Assembly: GCF_002005105.1 (NCBI RefSeq)
Contig: NZ_MSCV01000011.1
Location: forward strand, 62,001 to 126,000
DNA length: 64,000 bases
Source of the DNA: Methylocaldum sp. 14B
GTDB lineage: Bacteria; Pseudomonadota; Gammaproteobacteria; Methylococcales; Methylococcaceae
Direction: 5' to 3'
Positions 17,146 through 28,769 of this stretch are shown here, piece after piece (within the stretch, counting starts at the first letter, position 1; the number at the start of each line of letters is the position of its first letter). A model generated the notes under the pieces. The model was not told where the DNA came from. It was given only the letters and a program-made list of their open reading frames with translations, and ran no database searches. Made by a program: the position numbers and the translations under genes.

Positions 17146-18288
17146 ATGCAAAGCGTGCGGGAATGGTTGAGTGACTGGGTCAAGCGAGTGCTGCCGAACT
17201 CGCAGGCCGTCTCTTTCGCAATTCTTTTGATCGTCGGTTTCGTGCTGGTGATCAGTTTGGGGCAGATGCTCATGCCGGTATTCGCGGCAGGCGTCATTGC
17301 CTATCTGCTGGAAGGCCTAGTCGCGATCGGCGTGCGGAAAAAGCTGCCCCGCCTTGCCGCAGTCATCATCGTCTACGTACTTTTCCTCGCTTTTCTATTG
17401 TTTTTGTTCGTCGCACTCCTGCCGCTCCTTTATCAGCAAACCGTGCAACTCATAGAGCAGCTGCCGGCTTGGATGAACCGCGGACAAATGCTGGTGATGC
17501 AGCTGCCGCAGCAGTATCCGAACTTCATTACCGAGGAACAGATCTACGAATTGACCGGCGTGGTACGGAGAGAACTCCTCGCCTGGGGCCAATCCATGCT
17601 GACTTATTCGTACGCGTCCTTGGTCAGCGCCATCACTTTGATCGTCTATCTGATCCTGGTGCCGTTGCTGGTGTTTTTCTTCCTTAAAGACAAGGACTAC
17701 ATCCTCGGTTGGTTTAGCCAATACATGCCCCGCGACCGCAATCTTTCTACCCGTGTGTGGCGCGAGGTAGACATGCAAATCGGAAATTACGTACGCGGAA
17801 AGTTCTTCGAGGTCACGGTGCTGCTCGCCGTCAGCTATGCGGTGTTCTCGCTGATGGGGCTCAATTACTCGCTGCTGCTCGCGGTGCTGATGGGGCTCTC
17901 GGTGATCATTCCCTACGTCGGCGCGACATTGGTAACGTTTCCGGTGATGATCGTGGCTTTCTTCCAGTGGGGACTCACCGACGATTTTTGGTATTTGCTG
18001 CTGGCTTACGGCATCATTCAGGCCCTGGACGGGGTCGTATTAGTACCGCTGCTGTTTTCCGAAGTGGTCAACCTGCACCCGGTGGCCATCATCGTCGCCA
18101 TCTTGTTTTTCGGCGGGTTCTGGGGATTCTGGGGCGTGTTTTTCGCCATTCCCTTGGCGACATTGGTCAAGGCGGTACTGGCGGCTTGGCCGCGATTGGG
18201 GGAAGAGGAAATTCCGCCGGAAGACGCCGCCCCGGCTCAGTTGGTAAAACCACCCAAAACCATACCCTTGAGCCGGGAGCAGGTTTAA
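17146..18288 (+). CDS. AI-2E/PerM family transporter
   Basis: This 380-residue membrane protein has the family layout: two N-terminal helices (AILLIVGFVLVISLG, VITAYL-type segment), a pair of helices around residue 65-90, a long extracytoplasmic/amphipathic middle (EQLPAWMNRGQMLVMQLPQQ), then four to five helices with VYLILVPLLVFFFLKDKD and GLSVIIPYVGATLV. The family includes AI-2 exporter TqsA and Na+/H+ antiporters; substrate here is unknown. The C-terminus is a soluble Pro/Glu-rich tail. It is divergent from nrdA across the NrdR boxes. A related gene lies at 29420-30505. Confidence 0.85.
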   Translation: MQSVREWLSDWVKRVLPNSQAVSFAILLIVGFVLVISLGQMLMPVFAAGVIAYLLEGLVAIGVRKKLPRLAAVIIVYVLFLAFLLFLFVALLPLLYQQTVQLIEQLPAWMNRGQMLVMQLPQQYPNFITEEQIYELTGVVRRELLAWGQSMLTYSYASLVSAITLIVYLILVPLLVFFFLKDKDYILGWFSQYMPRDRNLSTRVWREVDMQIGNYVRGKFFEVTVLLAVSYAVFSLMGLNYSLLLAVLMGLSVIIPYVGATLVTFPVMIVAFFQWGLTDDFWYLLLAYGIIQALDGVVLVPLLFSEVVNLHPVAIIVAILFFGGFWGFWGVFFAIPLATLVKAVLAAWPRLGEEEIPPEDAAPAQLVKPPKTIPLSREQV

Positions 18289-18425
18289 ACCCGCATTTCT
18301 CACCCTCCTTCGTAGCGACGGCGTCGAAACGCCGCTGTGGCGCGCCGCACGGACTGAGCGACGGCGGAGGCGTAGCCGACACTACGTCGAGCCGCCGTGC
18401 CAAGGCTATAGGATGTGCCGACCAA

Positions 18426-18674
18426 GGAAGGGTTGCGACTAAAGCAACCGTTTGCGATTGGGTGCATCGCTCGCGAACGATGCCTGTCCTGAGCCCAGTC
18501 GAAGGGCGGTTCGTTCTTCACAGCATCCTACGGCCTCTGTTTGCAATTGGGACGGCGTCCGTAGTAGGAAGGGTCGCTTCGGCGCTCCCGAAGCGACCGT
18601 TTGCGATTGGAAGGGGCCGACTAAAGGCCCGTTTGCGATTGGAAGGTCGCGACTAAAGCGACGTTTGCGATTGG
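18426..18674 (+). repeat. Cluster of hairpin repeats with variable stems, constant loop and tail
   Basis: Five tail motifs GTTTGCGATTGG (one degenerate, GTTTGCAATTGG at about 18539-18550) occur here. Unit 1 (18431-18461) has stem GGTTGC/GCAACC; unit 3 (18572-18610) has GGTCGCTTCGG/CCGAAGCGACC; unit 4 (18614-18642) has GGGCC/GGCCC; unit 5 (18646-18674) has GTCGC/GCGAC. Units 1, 4 and 5 share the loop GACTAAA. Stems differ but remain complementary, so the hairpin itself seems conserved. The 411-base gap between the AI-2E transporter and rlmE holds this cluster and other dyads, and no gene. Confidence 0.85.
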
Positions 18675-18699
18675 AGGAGAGTGAGAAATGCGGGTTAAT

Positions 18700-19320
18700 C
18701 TACGATTTTCTCGACTTGGCCACCAAATAGACTTCGGGGCTTCGATCCCGCGAAGCTTTGGGTTTTCGCACCGACACCTTGCCGAACATCTGGCGGGATT
18801 TCCGCACGAAGTCGTCGAAGTCGGGTCCTTGGAACAGCTTGGCCACGAAGCTCCCGCCGGGCTTGAGGAGCTGTTCGGCGGTATCGAGAGCCAATTCGGC
18901 GAGATACATCGCTCTTGCCTGATCCACAACGCGCGCGCCGCTCATGTTGGGCGCCATATCGGATAAAATCAGGTCGACCGGCCGGCCCTCCAGTTTCGCC
19001 TGCAACTGCTCCAATACGGATTCTTCCCGAAAATCGCCCTGAATTGCGGTCACACCCGGAATCGCTTCCATCGGCAGAAGATCAAGCGCTATAATTTCGC
19101 CGCTTTTTCCGATCCGCTCAGCTGCGTACTGGGACCAACCGCCCGGCGCGGCTCCCAAGTCCAGCACCACCATGCCCGGCTTGAACAAGTGCTCCCGCTC
19201 GTCCAATTCTTTCAGCTTAAACACCGCCCGTGAGCGGTAGCCAAGCGCTTGGGCTTGTTTTACATATTCGTCGGAAAAGTGTTCGGCCAGCCAACGACGG
19301 CTGCTTCGACTACGCGGCAT
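18700..19320 (-). CDS. rlmE: 23S rRNA (uridine-2'-O) methyltransferase RlmE (FtsJ/RrmJ)
   Basis: This 206-residue Rossmann methyltransferase uses SAM to methylate U2552 (E. coli numbering) in the A loop of 23S rRNA, a late step of 50S assembly. [13 protein letters not shown] carries the first catalytic Lys, [16 protein letters not shown] is the SAM-binding motif [14 protein letters not shown] holds the catalytic Asp, and [11 protein letters not shown] the second Lys. The length matches E. coli RlmE. It is head to head with yhbY, the conserved gammaproteobacterial arrangement, with only 6 bases between the two start codons. Confidence 0.95.
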   Translation of the reverse strand: MPRSRSSRRWLAEHFSDEYVKQAQALGYRSRAVFKLKELDEREHLFKPGMVVLDLGAAPGGWSQYAAERIGKSGEIIALDLLPMEAIPGVTAIQGDFREESVLEQLQAKLEGRPVDLILSDMAPNMSGARVVDQARAMYLAELALDTAEQLLKPGGSFVAKLFQGPDFDDFVRKSRQMFGKVSVRKPKASRDRSPEVYLVAKSRKS

Positions 19321-19326
19321 AATCTA

Positions 19327-19641
19327 ATGTACGGCCAAATTGAATCCCAGTTCCCGAGGAAATCCGAGTTGAAATCTGATTATAAGAAATTCTTGCGTGC
19401 CAAGGCCCATTCCCTGAAACCCGTCGTCATCACCGGCCAGGCGGGAATCACACCCGCCGTATTGAACGAGATCGGTTTAGCCTTGGACCATCATGAATTG
19501 ATCAAGGTGCGGGTGAACGCCGCCGACCGAGAAGAACGCCGCGAGATGACCGCCCAGATCTGCGGAGAACTGGGCGCCGAATTGATTCAATCGATCGGCC
19601 ATATCATCACGCTTTATCGGCAAAATCCTGACAAGAAATAA
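19327..19641 (+). CDS. yhbY: YhbY-family RNA-binding protein (CRM domain)
   Basis: This 104-residue protein is a single CRM (CRS1-YhbY) domain: a helix with KKFLRAKAHSLKPVVITGQAG (the GxxG RNA-binding loop type), then ALDHHELIKVRVNAADREERREM and a closing strand GHIITLYR. YhbY associates with pre-50S particles, fitting its pairing with rlmE. The ATG at 19327 is the longest sensible start; the family usually begins closer to LKSDYKKFLR, so about 12 residues could be leader. Its TAA (19639-19641) directly abuts the greA stop on the other strand. Confidence 0.9.
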   Translation: MYGQIESQFPRKSELKSDYKKFLRAKAHSLKPVVITGQAGITPAVLNEIGLALDHHELIKVRVNAADREERREMTAQICGELGAELIQSIGHIITLYRQNPDKK

Positions 19642-20118
19642 TTAAATATATTTGACCGAGCAAACTTCGAATTCCCTTACGCCACCCGGCGCCTGTACCG
19701 TCGCGACATCGCCCTCCCGCTTGCCGATCAGCGCCCGGGCGATGGGCGAGGTGATGGAGATCAGTCCTTCCTTGATATTGGCTTCATCCTCGCCGACGAT
19801 TTGGTAAGTCACCGAATCGCCGCTGCCCATGTCTTCAAGCTCGACCGTGGCCCCAAAAACCACCTTGCCCCCGGCATTGAGCGTCGTCACATCGATGATT
19901 TGAGCGTGCGCCAACTTGGCCTCGATTTCCTTGATCCGGCCTTCGGTAAATCCCTGTTGCTCGCGCGCCGCGTGATATTCCGCGTTTTCCTTCAAATCGC
20001 CGTGCGACCGAGCCTCGGCGATGGCTTCGATAATCCTCGGGCGCATGACTGTCTTAAGGTGGTTAAGCTCTTCGCGCAGCTTTTCTGCCCCACGGGCGGT
20101 CAGTGGAACTTTATTCAT
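19642..20118 (-). CDS. greA: Transcript cleavage factor GreA
   Basis: It has 158 residues, the standard length. The N-terminal coiled coil (residues 1-75) has the acidic tip [13 protein letters not shown], whose Asp and Glu reach through the RNA polymerase secondary channel to trigger cleavage of backtracked RNA. The C-terminal FKBP-like globular domain contains [21 protein letters not shown] and ALIGKREGD. It starts 19 bases after the carB stop, so it is probably the last gene of a carA-carB-greA transcript. The stop is TAA adjoining that of yhbY, so there is no room for a terminator between them. Confidence 0.97.
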   Translation of the reverse strand: MNKVPLTARGAEKLREELNHLKTVMRPRIIEAIAEARSHGDLKENAEYHAAREQQGFTEGRIKEIEAKLAHAQIIDVTTLNAGGKVVFGATVELEDMGSGDSVTYQIVGEDEANIKEGLISITSPIARALIGKREGDVATVQAPGGVREFEVCSVKYI

Positions 20119-20137
20119 AGTTGCGTTTCCTCAAAAG

Positions 20138-23362
<3,225 letters not shown>

Positions 23363-23422
23363 GAAGCGTTGTATCGTTGATCTATGTCTGAGCGAAAACC
23401 GTTCCGGACTGTGCGAATAAAC

Positions 23423-24583
23423 TCAACCTGCGGGTACCGTGCGTGCGGACCGGCCGTCCTGGCGACAGGCCATGCTTTCGATAAAGCGGTCGAACAACGG
23501 CGTCAGGTCGTGCGGTCCGGGACTGGCCTCGGGATGGCCTTGAAAACTGAAGGCCGGGCGATCGGTCAGCTCGATGCCCTGCAGGCTGCCGTCGAAGAGC
23601 GAGCGGTAGATCGGTCGTACGTTTCGCGGCAGGCTGCCTTCGTCCACAGCAAAGCCGTGATTTTGGCTCGTGATCAATACGCGACCGGTATCCAGTTCCT
23701 GAACGGGGTGGTTGGCGCCGTGGTGACCGAACTTCATCTTCATCGTCCTCGCGCCGCTTGCCAAAGCTAACAACTGATGGCCGAGACATATACCGAATAC
23801 CGGAATTTGGATGTCCAGAAACTCCCGGATTGCTTGGATGGCGTAATCGCAGGGCTCGGGATCGCCCGGTCCGTTCGATAAGAAGATTCCGTCCGGGTTC
23901 AATGCCAGAACCTCACGGGCCGATGCCGTGGCCGGAACTACCGTCAAGCGGCAACCCCTGTCGGCGAGAAGGCGAAGAATATTGCGTTTGACGCCGAAAT
24001 CATATGCGACCACATGGAAGCGATTCTGATCGAGTTCGCCGTATCCCTGCCCGAGCTGCCAGGACGTTTCCAACCACGCATAGCTTTGTCGTGCGGTGAC
24101 CTCCTTGGCCAGGTCCATGCCTTGCAGCCCCGGAAATTCCCGCGCTTTGGCGACGGCATAATCCGGGTCGATCTCTTTGCCGGCGATAAGGCAACCGCGC
24201 TGGGCTCCCTTGTCGCGAAGAGTGCGGGTCAGTTTCCGGGTGTCGATTCCGGCAATGCCAACCACCCTATTTTCTTTCAGATACTCCGGGAGCCCCTTGT
24301 CGGCCCGCCAATTGCTCAAGCGCGTCGGCACGTCGCGAACAACCAGTCCGCTGGCGTAGACGCCCCCCGACTCCACGTCTTCACGGTTGATGCCGACGTT
24401 ACCGATGTGCGGATACGTGAGCGTTACGATTTGGCGGGCATAGGACGGGTCCGTCAGGATTTCCTGGTAGCCGGTTATGGACGTGTTGAAAACCACTTCA
24501 CCGACGGAACAATCTTCTGCTCCGATGGATATACCCCGAAAAACGGTGCCGTCTTCCAAGGCCAGCAATGCGAGCGTGTTCAA
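23423..24583 (-). CDS. carA: Carbamoyl-phosphate synthase small (glutaminase) subunit
   Basis: It has 386 residues. The N-terminal CarA domain contains [21 protein letters not shown]. The C-terminal class I glutaminase domain has the nucleophile Cys in [16 protein letters not shown] and the catalytic His/Glu in [12 protein letters not shown]. It hydrolyses glutamine and channels ammonia to CarB. The start appears to be TTG ([15 protein letters not shown] is the family's beginning and no ATG is available in place), so translation may be limited. A perfect hairpin lies 25 bases upstream of the start. Confidence 0.97.
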   Translation of the reverse strand: MNTLALLALEDGTVFRGISIGAEDCSVGEVVFNTSITGYQEILTDPSYARQIVTLTYPHIGNVGINREDVESGGVYASGLVVRDVPTRLSNWRADKGLPEYLKENRVVGIAGIDTRKLTRTLRDKGAQRGCLIAGKEIDPDYAVAKAREFPGLQGMDLAKEVTARQSYAWLETSWQLGQGYGELDQNRFHVVAYDFGVKRNILRLLADRGCRLTVVPATASAREVLALNPDGIFLSNGPGDPEPCDYAIQAIREFLDIQIPVFGICLGHQLLALASGARTMKMKFGHHGANHPVQELDTGRVLITSQNHGFAVDEGSLPRNVRPIYRSLFDGSLQGIELTDRPAFSFQGHPEASPGPHDLTPLFDRFIESMACRQDGRSARTVPAG

Positions 24584-24607
24584 TTTGTGTCACCTTAGAC
24601 ATGCAAA

Positions 24608-24637
24608 ACGGGAGGGACCATATGGTCCGTCCCGTTG
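24608..24637 (-). promoter_or_regulatory. Hairpin just upstream of carA (attenuator-like or terminator)
   Basis: The palindrome GGACCATATGGTCC (24616-24629) is extended by AACGGGA/TCCCGTT across one mismatch, giving a stem of about 12 bp. On the minus strand it is followed by TTTTGC, only a weak T-run. It could end the upstream CDGSH transcript or modulate entry into carAB. No leader peptide was identified. The remaining gap to 24746 shows nothing else. Confidence 0.5.
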
Positions 24638-24746
24638 CTGTTATTCGTGGATATCGCTAATTTAACGGGGATTTTACGAAAAATGGGCATCTGCTGTCTA
24701 TGAGGGTCAGTCAACCGTCCGGTCGACGCCCCGCCCTTCGGAGTCT

Positions 24747-24983
24747 TCACAATCGGCTGTGGGTTCCGTCGCACATGGGTTGCTTATCGGTATGCTTGCA
24801 GCCGCAGAGCCAGACTTTCTTTGCCTCGGCAAGTTCGAAAACTACTGGCGAAAACTCCGTTCCCTTATGGGAACCATCGCAAAACGGTTGCTTGGCGGAT
24901 CGCCCGCAGGCACACCACCAGTATTTACCCGGCGCTAGATCCATGGCGTACGGGGCCTTCTGAGGGATGGTCGGTTCGGACAT
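24747..24983 (-). CDS. CDGSH iron-sulfur domain protein (two domains)
   Basis: It has 78 residues from the ATG at 24981-24983, with CAGGAG upstream; a 14-codon longer frame would run through that site. Two CDGSH motifs of C-x-C-...-C-D-G-(S/T)-H type are present: CACGRSAKQPFCDGSH and CGCKHTDKQPMCDGTH. Each should bind one 2Fe-2S cluster with three Cys and one His. Bacterial small double-CDGSH proteins are thought to act in redox or Fe-S/iron handling. There is no membrane anchor. It lies upstream of carA on the same strand, separated by a hairpin. Confidence 0.9.
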   Translation of the reverse strand: MSEPTIPQKAPYAMDLAPGKYWWCACGRSAKQPFCDGSHKGTEFSPVVFELAEAKKVWLCGCKHTDKQPMCDGTHSRL

Positions 24984-25171
24984 GGCTATCTCCTGTTCTC
25001 GTTCTAAGGGCAAAGAAGGTGACATAAATAGGCCTGATCTGTCATCAGTCTGGATAATCCATGATCAGTTTTCGAGCGGCCGGAGTTCGCCGTACGTGCG
25101 CCCCATCGTCCCGAGTTTCGGAGATACGACTCGGAACGACTAATCGCGGTTCCGCACAGAGCCACGCCGAA

Positions 25172-26242
25172 TCATATTCTTAGCCCCAGAGGATTATCGG
25201 GATCGATATGGTCCATAAACGGTTTACGGCGGTCCTGATCGGTGACTTGGTAAATACACCCCAACCAATTGTTGAACACCGCTTTCGCAGTATCCCGCCA
25301 AGTGTTGTCCAAATGCCGGATCACCTCCTCTTCGGGAAACTCCGGAGGCGTTTTGCCAAGGCGCCGGGCGCTTCGGAGATGTTGACCGTATTCGTTAAGT
25401 ACACCGCCCACGTCCAAATTGAAATAATGTTCCGGAAACGGCGGATAATCCTCGCGTTCTCCGTGGTAGTGGCGCATCACTTCGCGCTTGTACTCCTTCA
25501 GCAGGCTGATCGTGTCGTACTCCGGATGCCCTTGGAAATAGACTACGCGGAACAGGTCCGGGCTCACCGCGAGATGGACGCCCGCCTCCTCGCTTTCAAC
25601 CAGAACTTTAAGCCCGGCAGCTTCCATATCTTCCCGAAAAATTTCATTGTAACGGGAGTGAGGCACGTCGAAACGGGTATTGATGTCGGCAACCAAAGGA
25701 TGGCGCCGCTCGACCACTCGGTGGGAATAGACTCCCCAACGCTTGAAGCCCAAATGAGTGCGCTCTACGCCGTGGCAATACTGAAACAGCGCATGGGTCG
25801 CAAGACACGAACATAAAATGGACGTGACGTTCTGCTTCGCCCAGTCGAACACTTCGGTCAACGGTTGCCAGAACGCCTCCTCAGGAAGATGCGGATGAGT
25901 GACGTTCGCGCCGCTCACGATCAGCCCGTCGAGCCCATCGCGCTTGATTTGCCCGAAGGTCTCGTAATAGCGGTCGATATGGTTTTGCGCCTGTTCGCTC
26001 CGCTGTATGCCTTCGATCGTGAACGGATGCATGTGAAACTGCACGATCGGATTGGCGGCCCCAACCAGGCGAAAAAATTGCCGCTCGGTCGCCTCCAGAG
26101 CCGAATCCGGCATCATATTGAGAAGCCCGATATGCATTTCTCGGATGTCCTGATGGCGAGCGCGCTCGACCGAGAGGATTTCCTGCCCCTCCTCCCTCAA
26201 GCGCCTGAACGTGGGCAATTCGGTGTGCGCTACCAAAGACAT
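25172..26242 (-). CDS. metA: Homoserine O-acyltransferase (MetA family)
   Basis: It has 356 residues, longer than the roughly 309 of E. coli MetA because of extra C-terminal sequence. The catalytic Cys lies in SILCSCLATHALFQYCHG (near residue 143), with the Glu/His partners in VYFQGHPEYDTISLLKEYKRE. It transfers an acyl group (succinyl or acetyl) from CoA to homoserine, the first committed step to methionine. The segment GANVTHPHLPEE around residue 110 differs from the E. coli GAP-LG form, and this region determines acyl specificity, so succinyl use is assumed rather than shown. It ends the haemoglobin-ATPase-metA operon, 33 bases after the ATPase gene. Confidence 0.9.
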   Translation of the reverse strand: MSLVAHTELPTFRRLREEGQEILSVERARHQDIREMHIGLLNMMPDSALEATERQFFRLVGAANPIVQFHMHPFTIEGIQRSEQAQNHIDRYYETFGQIKRDGLDGLIVSGANVTHPHLPEEAFWQPLTEVFDWAKQNVTSILCSCLATHALFQYCHGVERTHLGFKRWGVYSHRVVERRHPLVADINTRFDVPHSRYNEIFREDMEAAGLKVLVESEEAGVHLAVSPDLFRVVYFQGHPEYDTISLLKEYKREVMRHYHGEREDYPPFPEHYFNLDVGGVLNEYGQHLRSARRLGKTPPEFPEEEVIRHLDNTWRDTAKAVFNNWLGCIYQVTDQDRRKPFMDHIDPDNPLGLRI

Positions 26243-26275
26243 GTCTTCAAGCTCTCCGAAACTGAATTAACGCGA

Positions 26276-27115
26276 TCAGCGCGCCAAGGCGTCCATGATG
26301 AGACGAATGAAATCGTCCTCACCTCGAACGTTCGCAATCTCATTGGCATCGACGGTGTAGCCGTATTCGTCGGCGATGGCCTGGTAATTGGGCAAGCGCG
26401 CGCGGAACAGCCGGGGAAACACCCAGGAAACGAATTCGTCCGGCGGGATATCCTCGATGGCCGAATAGGCTTTTTCCGCCATGAATTCGGCGAGTTGCCG
26501 GTCCAGAAACTCTTCCCGATAGTACAGCGGCTTGGGATCGCGTTGAGCGCGCTCGATTAGAAGATGCTCCAATTCCGGAGTGGTCTTGATATACAGAATA
26601 ATCGTGTGCTCGGCGAGAATCCTGATGGTTTCCGGATCTTCCAGTTCGCAGACGCTGCCGCCCGCGTCATTGATGAAATGCTTGTAGCCGTAGATAGAGT
26701 CGACCTTTTCGATAAATTCCGGCACGTCGCGCATGGCGGCGATTTCGGCCTGCCGGTGCAGGGCCTGACGACGCTTGAACTCGGCCGGAGTGAGTCCGCC
26801 CTTCGCCGGATCGCCGATTTTCCCGAGGAACGTCGAAACCGGCGCCAAGTTGTCTACGGTGATGTTGCTGCGGATATAAATCGAATCGGAACGCAGCAAA
26901 TCGCGCAAGAACGGCACGTCCATGGCTTGCCGCTTGATATTGTCGAGAATCGGCTCGTCCAGATACCGGGTGCCGATTCGATAGTCGCCGGAGTAATGGA
27001 ACCACGTCTTCTTGGGCAAACTATTGGCCAGCGTCGTTTTGCCGACGCCGGACATGCCCAGCAGCGTGATGCGTTTGGTCTCCCAGTCCAAGAACGCCTT
27101 GGGGCTCATTCTCAT
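26276..27115 (-). CDS. P-loop ATPase of unknown function in the metA operon
   Basis: This 279-residue soluble protein has a Walker A GMSGVGKTT at about residues 20-28 and a kinase-like look: FHYSGDYRIGTRYL, an acidic stretch YKHFINDAGGSVCELEDPETI, and HTIILYIKTTPELEHLLIERAQRDPKPLYY, as in shikimate/adenylate-kinase-type P-loop folds. Substrate or role is unknown. It lies between a truncated haemoglobin gene (31 bases) and metA (33 bases), all on the minus strand, so co-transcription is likely. ATG at 27115 or, two codons later, 27109. Confidence 0.75.
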   Translation of the reverse strand: MRMSPKAFLDWETKRITLLGMSGVGKTTLANSLPKKTWFHYSGDYRIGTRYLDEPILDNIKRQAMDVPFLRDLLRSDSIYIRSNITVDNLAPVSTFLGKIGDPAKGGLTPAEFKRRQALHRQAEIAAMRDVPEFIEKVDSIYGYKHFINDAGGSVCELEDPETIRILAEHTIILYIKTTPELEHLLIERAQRDPKPLYYREEFLDRQLAEFMAEKAYSAIEDIPPDEFVSWVFPRLFRARLPNYQAIADEYGYTVDANEIANVRGEDDFIRLIMDALAR

Positions 27116-27146
27116 GGTATGTTCCGTGTCAGTGTGTAATGAGCGG

Positions 27147-27545
27147 TTACTCGCCCCGGTTGATCATGTGAGTCGCAGTCTGCGCGAATGCCCGGGCCAG
27201 AGACTCGCGCAAAGCGGGGTCCAGGGGCATATCGTCGAGAGCCTTATACATACAAAGCAGCCATTGATCCCGTTCCTTCGTGCCGATAGAAAACGGAAAA
27301 TGCCGCATCCGAAGGCGCGGATGCCCGAACTCCTCCTGAAAAAGATCGGGACCTCCCAGCCAACCGGACAGAAACTTGAACAGCTTGTCTTTCGAACCGG
27401 CCAAATCCGCAGGATGCATCGCTCGAATATCGAGAGCTTCCGGCATTACATCCATGTACCCGTAAAATCTTTCCACCAGTTCCCGAACGGCGCTCTCGCC
27501 GCCGACGAGTTGGTACGGGGTCATTACGTCGGGGGGATTCATCAT
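27147..27545 (-). CDS. Group II truncated haemoglobin
   Basis: This 132-residue 2-on-2 globin has TPYQLVGGESAVRELVERFYGYMD (helices A/B with the B10-type Tyr), the CD/E region DKLFKFLSGWLGGPDLF, and the proximal helix FGHPRLRMRHFPFSIG with the heme-binding His; RDQWLLCMYKALDD carries the G8 Trp typical of group II. Such proteins bind O2 and often detoxify nitric oxide. Two ATGs begin it (27545 and 27542). It is the first gene of the metA operon and divergent from an FNR-like regulator gene 311 bases away. Confidence 0.92.
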   Translation of the reverse strand: MMNPPDVMTPYQLVGGESAVRELVERFYGYMDVMPEALDIRAMHPADLAGSKDKLFKFLSGWLGGPDLFQEEFGHPRLRMRHFPFSIGTKERDQWLLCMYKALDDMPLDPALRESLARAFAQTATHMINRGE

Positions 27546-27856
27546 AATTCCGATACGTCAAAAATCGCGCGAATTTTAACAGGTTCGGTTCCTGAGCGGT
27601 TTAACTCGATCGGGCGGTCTCCCCAATTTGAGATGATATGTTTAATATAAAACACCGCGAGCGAATCAACCGCGCTAGCGATACACGCTGGTTATCCGCT
27701 TGATGACTTGACGCAAGGCCATCGCCTCGCGATTATGGGCGCTCATGCGATGGAATACGCGGCTTGAGCAACTATTAGCATCCGCCTCCGACTTGTTACC
27801 AATCGTCAAAAACTGCAAACGGTTTATCCCGGCTGATTATCCGTCCAATCGAACTC
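27546..27856. other. Divergent intergenic region between haemoglobin and FNR-like genes
   Basis: No gene, repeat or RNA is supported here. The region is comparatively AT-rich near 27640-27655 (GTTTAATATAAAAC) and should hold two divergent promoters. I looked for the FNR-type dyad TTGAT-N4-ATCAA and found none. Confidence 0.5.
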
Positions 27857-28585
27857 GTGACCACAACACCTTCGCTCGACCTTAAGACGAAACTGCAAGT
27901 TACCTGTCAAAATTGCAGTTTGACTTCATTGTGCATTCCTCGGGGATTAGCCCAGGAGGATATCGAACGCATCAGCCGCATCGTCGCTCGTAAGAAAACC
28001 TTACAACGAGGCGAGCATCTCTTCCGCGAGGGCGACAAGTTCCGCGGGGTCATCGCGATCAAGGGAGGAACGGCCAAGACCGTCATTTACGACGCGCAAG
28101 GCTACGAATACATCACCGGCTTGCTGTTACCGGGGGAACTATTAGGTTTCGACGCACTGGCCACGAATCACCACAAGTGCTCTGCAATCGCGCTCGAAAC
28201 CTTGAGCTACTGCGAACTTCCCGCCAATCAACTCGACCAATTGTGCCACGAAGTACCGAATTTGCTGCGGGAACTTTTCCGCCATGCCAGCGCCAAGCTG
28301 GACGAGGAAACGGATCAAGTAATTGTCAACAAGCGCGCGGCAGAAGACCGGGTTGCCATGTTTATCCTGAATCTGTCCGACCGCCTTCGAAAACGCGGCT
28401 TTTCGCCGGTGGACTTCAATCTCACCCTTACTCGTCAGGAAATAGGCAATTTTTTGGGATTAGCACTCGAGACGGTCAGCCGTACCTTGCGGAATCTAGA
28501 AGATGCCGGGCTGATTACGGTCCGCCATAAACATATCCGTATACTGGATCTAGAGGCATTGAGAGCCACATATACCCACCGCTGA
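27857..28585 (+). CDS. fnr: FNR-type oxygen-sensing transcription regulator (CRP/FNR family)
   Basis: It has 242 residues and starts at GTG. Cys17, Cys20 and Cys26 (CQNCSLTSLC) and Cys119 (LSYCELP) have the spacing of the four [4Fe-4S] ligands of E. coli FNR (20, 23, 29, 122), so this is probably a true O2 sensor. The cAMP-fold domain (residues 45-150) holds GELLGFDALATNHH as in FNR. A dimerisation helix and a helix-turn-helix follow, with LTRQEIGNFLGLALETVSRTLRNLE; the E-x-x-S-R pattern recognises TTGAT half-sites. It should control respiration genes. It is a single gene. Confidence 0.92.
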   Translation: MTTTPSLDLKTKLQVTCQNCSLTSLCIPRGLAQEDIERISRIVARKKTLQRGEHLFREGDKFRGVIAIKGGTAKTVIYDAQGYEYITGLLLPGELLGFDALATNHHKCSAIALETLSYCELPANQLDQLCHEVPNLLRELFRHASAKLDEETDQVIVNKRAAEDRVAMFILNLSDRLRKRGFSPVDFNLTLTRQEIGNFLGLALETVSRTLRNLEDAGLITVRHKHIRILDLEALRATYTHR

Positions 28586-28710
28586 TTCAGCCTAACCGCA
28601 TTTTCAACAAGCCCGAATAATTCGGATCTTCGCGGGACGGCAATGTCCCTAGCGTCACGGGATACCGGCCGGCAACCCATAGAGAAATATCGCCTCACAA
28701 GACCTAAACG

Positions 28711-28746
28711 AAAAAAGGCGCGCAGAGCTGAACTCGGCGCGCCTTT
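28711..28746 (-). terminator. Rho-independent terminator of the pseudoazurin gene
   Basis: AAAGGCGCGC (28714-28723) pairs with GCGCGCCTTT (28737-28746). Read on the minus strand, the stem is followed by a run of T (CCTTTTTTCG). It lies about 24 bases after the pseudoazurin stop and is a classical intrinsic terminator. Confidence 0.9.
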
Positions 28747-28769
28747 AAATAGAGACTGAAAAAGGATAA

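Noticed and set aside
18426-18674. Considered as a CRISPR array
   Set aside because: Units are unevenly spaced, some directly adjacent, each holds a hairpin with a variable stem, and there are no uniform spacers or cas genes.
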